Below, piece by piece: positions 62,213-64,000 of a stretch of DNA of 64,000 nucleotides. The stretch is taken from NCBI GenBank assembly GCA_965223775.1, contig OZ245021.1:6367277-6431276 (forward strand), read 5' to 3'. Position numbers and translations under genes: made by a program. The DNA is from JAJDXW01 sp965223775. GTDB lineage: Bacteria > Pseudomonadota > Gammaproteobacteria > HK1. The number at the start of each line of letters is the position of its first letter. Position 1 is the stretch's first letter. The notes under the pieces are model-generated. The model had not been told where the DNA came from. It saw only the letters and a list, made by a program, of their open reading frames with translations, and made no database searches.

Positions 62213-63115
62213 ATGAAGGTCGGATTCGTCGGCGTCGGGAACATGGGCGGCCCGATGTGCCGCAACATCATCAAGAACAGCGGGCACGAAATTCTCGTCT
62301 GCGACCGCGACGAAGCGGCCGTCGGTCGCTGTGTGGCGGTCGGGGGGACCGGGGTCGGCTCCATTGCGGAGGCGGTGGCCGAGTCGGACGTGGTGTTCAC
62401 CTCCCTGCCGATGCCCAAGGACGTGGAAGCGGTAGCGCTCGGCGAAGGGGGGATCGGAGAAAGCGCGCGCCAGGGCACGGTCCACATCGACCTCAGCACC
62501 AACTCGCCGACCATGGTGCGGAGCATTGCGGACCGCCTCGCGCCGAGGGGCGTCAAGATGCTCGACGCGCCGGTGAGCGGCGGCACCACCGGGGCGGAGA
62601 ACGCGACCATCGCGATCATGGTGGGGGGTGATCGTGCGGTGTTCGACGAGCACCGCCCGCTCTTCGAGTCGTTCGGCAAGAACGTCATCTACGCCGGCGC
62701 GCTCGGCGCGGGCAGCATCGCCAAGATCGTCAACAACATGGTGGCGTTCTGCAACATGGCGAGCGGGGCCGAGGGGCTCATGCTCGGGGCGGCGGCGGGT
62801 ATCGATCCGGACGTGCTGAACCAGGTGATCCGAAGCTCGAGCGGCGACGGCTTCGGTTTTCGGTCGGTCGCCCGCAAGGCGCTCCAGGGCGACTGGAGCC
62901 CGACCTTCGCCCTCGACCTCGCCTACAAGGACCTGCACCTCGCCCTCGAGCTCGCGGACGAGATCGGCATTCCGCTGCCCCTCGCGGCCCAGACCCACAA
63001 CCTCATGCGGATGGCGCGGGGCTCGGGCTACGGCGGCGACGACACGACGGCCATGATGCGGGTCTACGAGGACACCCTGGGGCGGGAAGTGCGCGGCAAG
63101 CCCCGCGAGGAATAG
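62213..63115 (+). CDS. NAD(P)-dependent 3-hydroxyisobutyrate dehydrogenase family protein
   Basis: 300 aa. N-terminal Rossmann VGFVGVGNMGGPM, the substrate-binding DAPVSGGTTGAENATIAIMV and the lysine in GAGSIAKIVNNM characteristic of beta-hydroxyacid dehydrogenases; the interdomain helix and all-alpha C-terminal half follow. It oxidises or reduces short 2- or 3-hydroxy acids such as tartronate semialdehyde. Substrate unknown. It is co-directional with the fusion gene 159 bp upstream. Confidence 0.88.
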   Translation: MKVGFVGVGNMGGPMCRNIIKNSGHEILVCDRDEAAVGRCVAVGGTGVGSIAEAVAESDVVFTSLPMPKDVEAVALGEGGIGESARQGTVHIDLSTNSPTMVRSIADRLAPRGVKMLDAPVSGGTTGAENATIAIMVGGDRAVFDEHRPLFESFGKNVIYAGALGAGSIAKIVNNMVAFCNMASGAEGLMLGAAAGIDPDVLNQVIRSSSGDGFGFRSVARKALQGDWSPTFALDLAYKDLHLALELADEIGIPLPLAAQTHNLMRMARGSGYGGDDTTAMMRVYEDTLGREVRGKPREE

Positions 63116-63433
63116 CCTGCCCCGAGAGGACTGTCTTGCCGGACCGGTCATGAAGTCCGGCTGCGGGCGGTCGCCGGCAGTCCTCTCCAATCCCCGGATA
63201 ACGGTGGGATTGGCGACCGGTTACGGAAGATCACAGGTGCCCGCCCCCGTACAGGTTTGCCGCAAGGGGCTGCGGCCGATGCGACTATTCGACGATGGCG
63301 CTGAAAACGGTCGGGGTAGCGACGTTCGGCTTCACGTCACCCGAGATGCCAGCCCGGGCGATGACCGGGCGATGAATGATCACTCCGTTCCGGATCCCCG
63401 GACATCCGCGGCAAACGCGTTTCGGAGAACACC
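63116..63433. other. 318-bp gap between two oxidoreductase genes
   Basis: No supported gene; short frames here have arbitrary composition. It may hold a promoter for the Gfo/Idh gene. Confidence 0.4.
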
Positions 63434-64000
63434 ATGACCGGCAACCCCGTTATCGAGAAGCTTGGCCGGCGGCTGCGTCTCGGGGTCATCGGCGGCGGCC
63501 CGGGCAGCATCATCGGCGAGGTCCACCGCACCGCGGCACGCCTCGACGATCGCTACGAGGTGGTCGGCGGGGTGCTGTCCTCGAACCCGGATCGGTCCCG
63601 CGCCGCGGGGCGGGCGCTCGGCTGGGCGCCGGAGCGGGCCTACGGCGACGGCGACGCGATGCTCGCGGGCGAGACCGCCCGGCCGGACGGGGTGGACCTG
63701 GTCGCGATCATGACCCCCAACGACAGCCACTACCCGCTCGCCCGCCGCTGGATCGACGCGGGGCGGGACGTGATCTGCGACAAGCCGCTCACGACCAGCC
63801 TGGACGATGCCCGTGATCTCGTCGCCCGGGTGCGGGCGAGCGGCCTCGTCTTCTGCACCACGTACAACTACTCGGCCTATCCGATGGCCCGGCAGGCGCG
63901 GGCGATGGTCGCGGACGGAGAGATCGGGGAGCTGCGCCTGGCGCAGGTCGAATACATCCAGCCCCAGCTCGCCGTGCGCCCCGACCTCGAAGATCCCGAC
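63434..64000 (+). CDS. Gfo/Idh/MocA oxidoreductase (N-terminal part, cut by window end)
   Basis: At least 189 aa from ATG 63434 (GGAG nearby), open at the right edge. Rossmann motif RLGVIGGGPGSIIGEVHRTA, then LVAIMTPNDSHYPLARRWID and the catalytic-region motif CDKPLTTSLDDARD (the EKP-like lysine), typical of Gfo/Idh/MocA dehydrogenases acting on sugars or inositols. The C-terminal substrate domain is outside the window. Confidence 0.9.
   Translation, partial: MTGNPVIEKLGRRLRLGVIGGGPGSIIGEVHRTAARLDDRYEVVGGVLSSNPDRSRAAGRALGWAPERAYGDGDAMLAGETARPDGVDLVAIMTPNDSHYPLARRWIDAGRDVICDKPLTTSLDDARDLVARVRASGLVFCTTYNYSAYPMARQARAMVADGEIGELRLAQVEYIQPQLAVRPDLEDPD

Overview
The window is a GC-rich, gene-dense piece of a gammaproteobacterial chromosome. 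Its marker genes are ftsY near rpoH, dnaA-dnaN-recF-gyrB, a leuS-lptE-holA-proA-nadD-rsfS-rlmH run, and a cox locus with ctaG, SURF1, ctaA and ctaB. No close relative can be named from the sequence alone. The mix of single-copy housekeeping genes with PhyH, SDR, Gfo/Idh, FAH-like and LLM-type oxidoreductases suggests an uncultured environmental or host-associated lineage. No rRNA, tRNA, CRISPR array, prophage or complete insertion sequence was seen.

Layout. (1) 0-8 kb: the ftsY end, an unknown minus-strand gene, a ChaC-like gene, rpoH preceded by a near-perfect CIRCE operator, a SABATH-type methyltransferase, and an overlapping pair of uncharacterised genes. (2) 8-18 kb: the aerobic terminal oxidase locus on the minus strand (DUF2244, coxB with a fused cytochrome c domain, coxA, a 41-codon small gene, ctaG, coxC, SURF1, a Sco-like gene, ctaA, ctaB), with a DUF2909 gene on the other strand. 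(3) 18-21.5 kb: a BioC-like gene with a degraded SAM motif, comF and an SDR. (4) 21.7-28.1 kb: gyrB-recF-dnaN-dnaA with a DnaA-box cluster between dnaA and dnaN, the likely oriC. (5) 28-36 kb: PhyH dioxygenase, a 62-aa protein, mutM, an M48/TPR protease, PPi-dependent phosphofructokinase and membrane pyrophosphatase. (6) 36-45.5 kb: a complete dipeptide/oligopeptide-type ABC transporter, a PanE-like reductase, an amidohydrolase and Maf. (7) 45.5-56.7 kb: a DUF4143 ATPase with paired operator-like palindromes, a solute-binding-like protein, and the conserved rlmH...leuS run followed by an AscD-like reductase. (8) 57-64 kb: LLM oxidoreductase, FAH-family hydrolase, EamA exporter, pyrF, a chorismate mutase-methyltransferase fusion, a 3-hydroxyisobutyrate-dehydrogenase-like gene and a Gfo/Idh gene cut by the window end.

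Two families of non-coding inverted-repeat elements lie only in the first 22 kb: five copies of a 170-230 bp element (family B) and two of a 176-226 bp element (family A). In family B the two arms of each copy match each other although the arm sequence differs between copies, which points to selection for, or repair through, a hairpin.

The observations most worth follow-up are the AroQ-type chorismate mutase fused to a class I SAM enzyme, CIRCE control of rpoH, the family B elements, the BioC homologue with a broken SAM motif, the apparent ATT start of nadD, and the 203-bp tandem duplication that copies the rlmH start.
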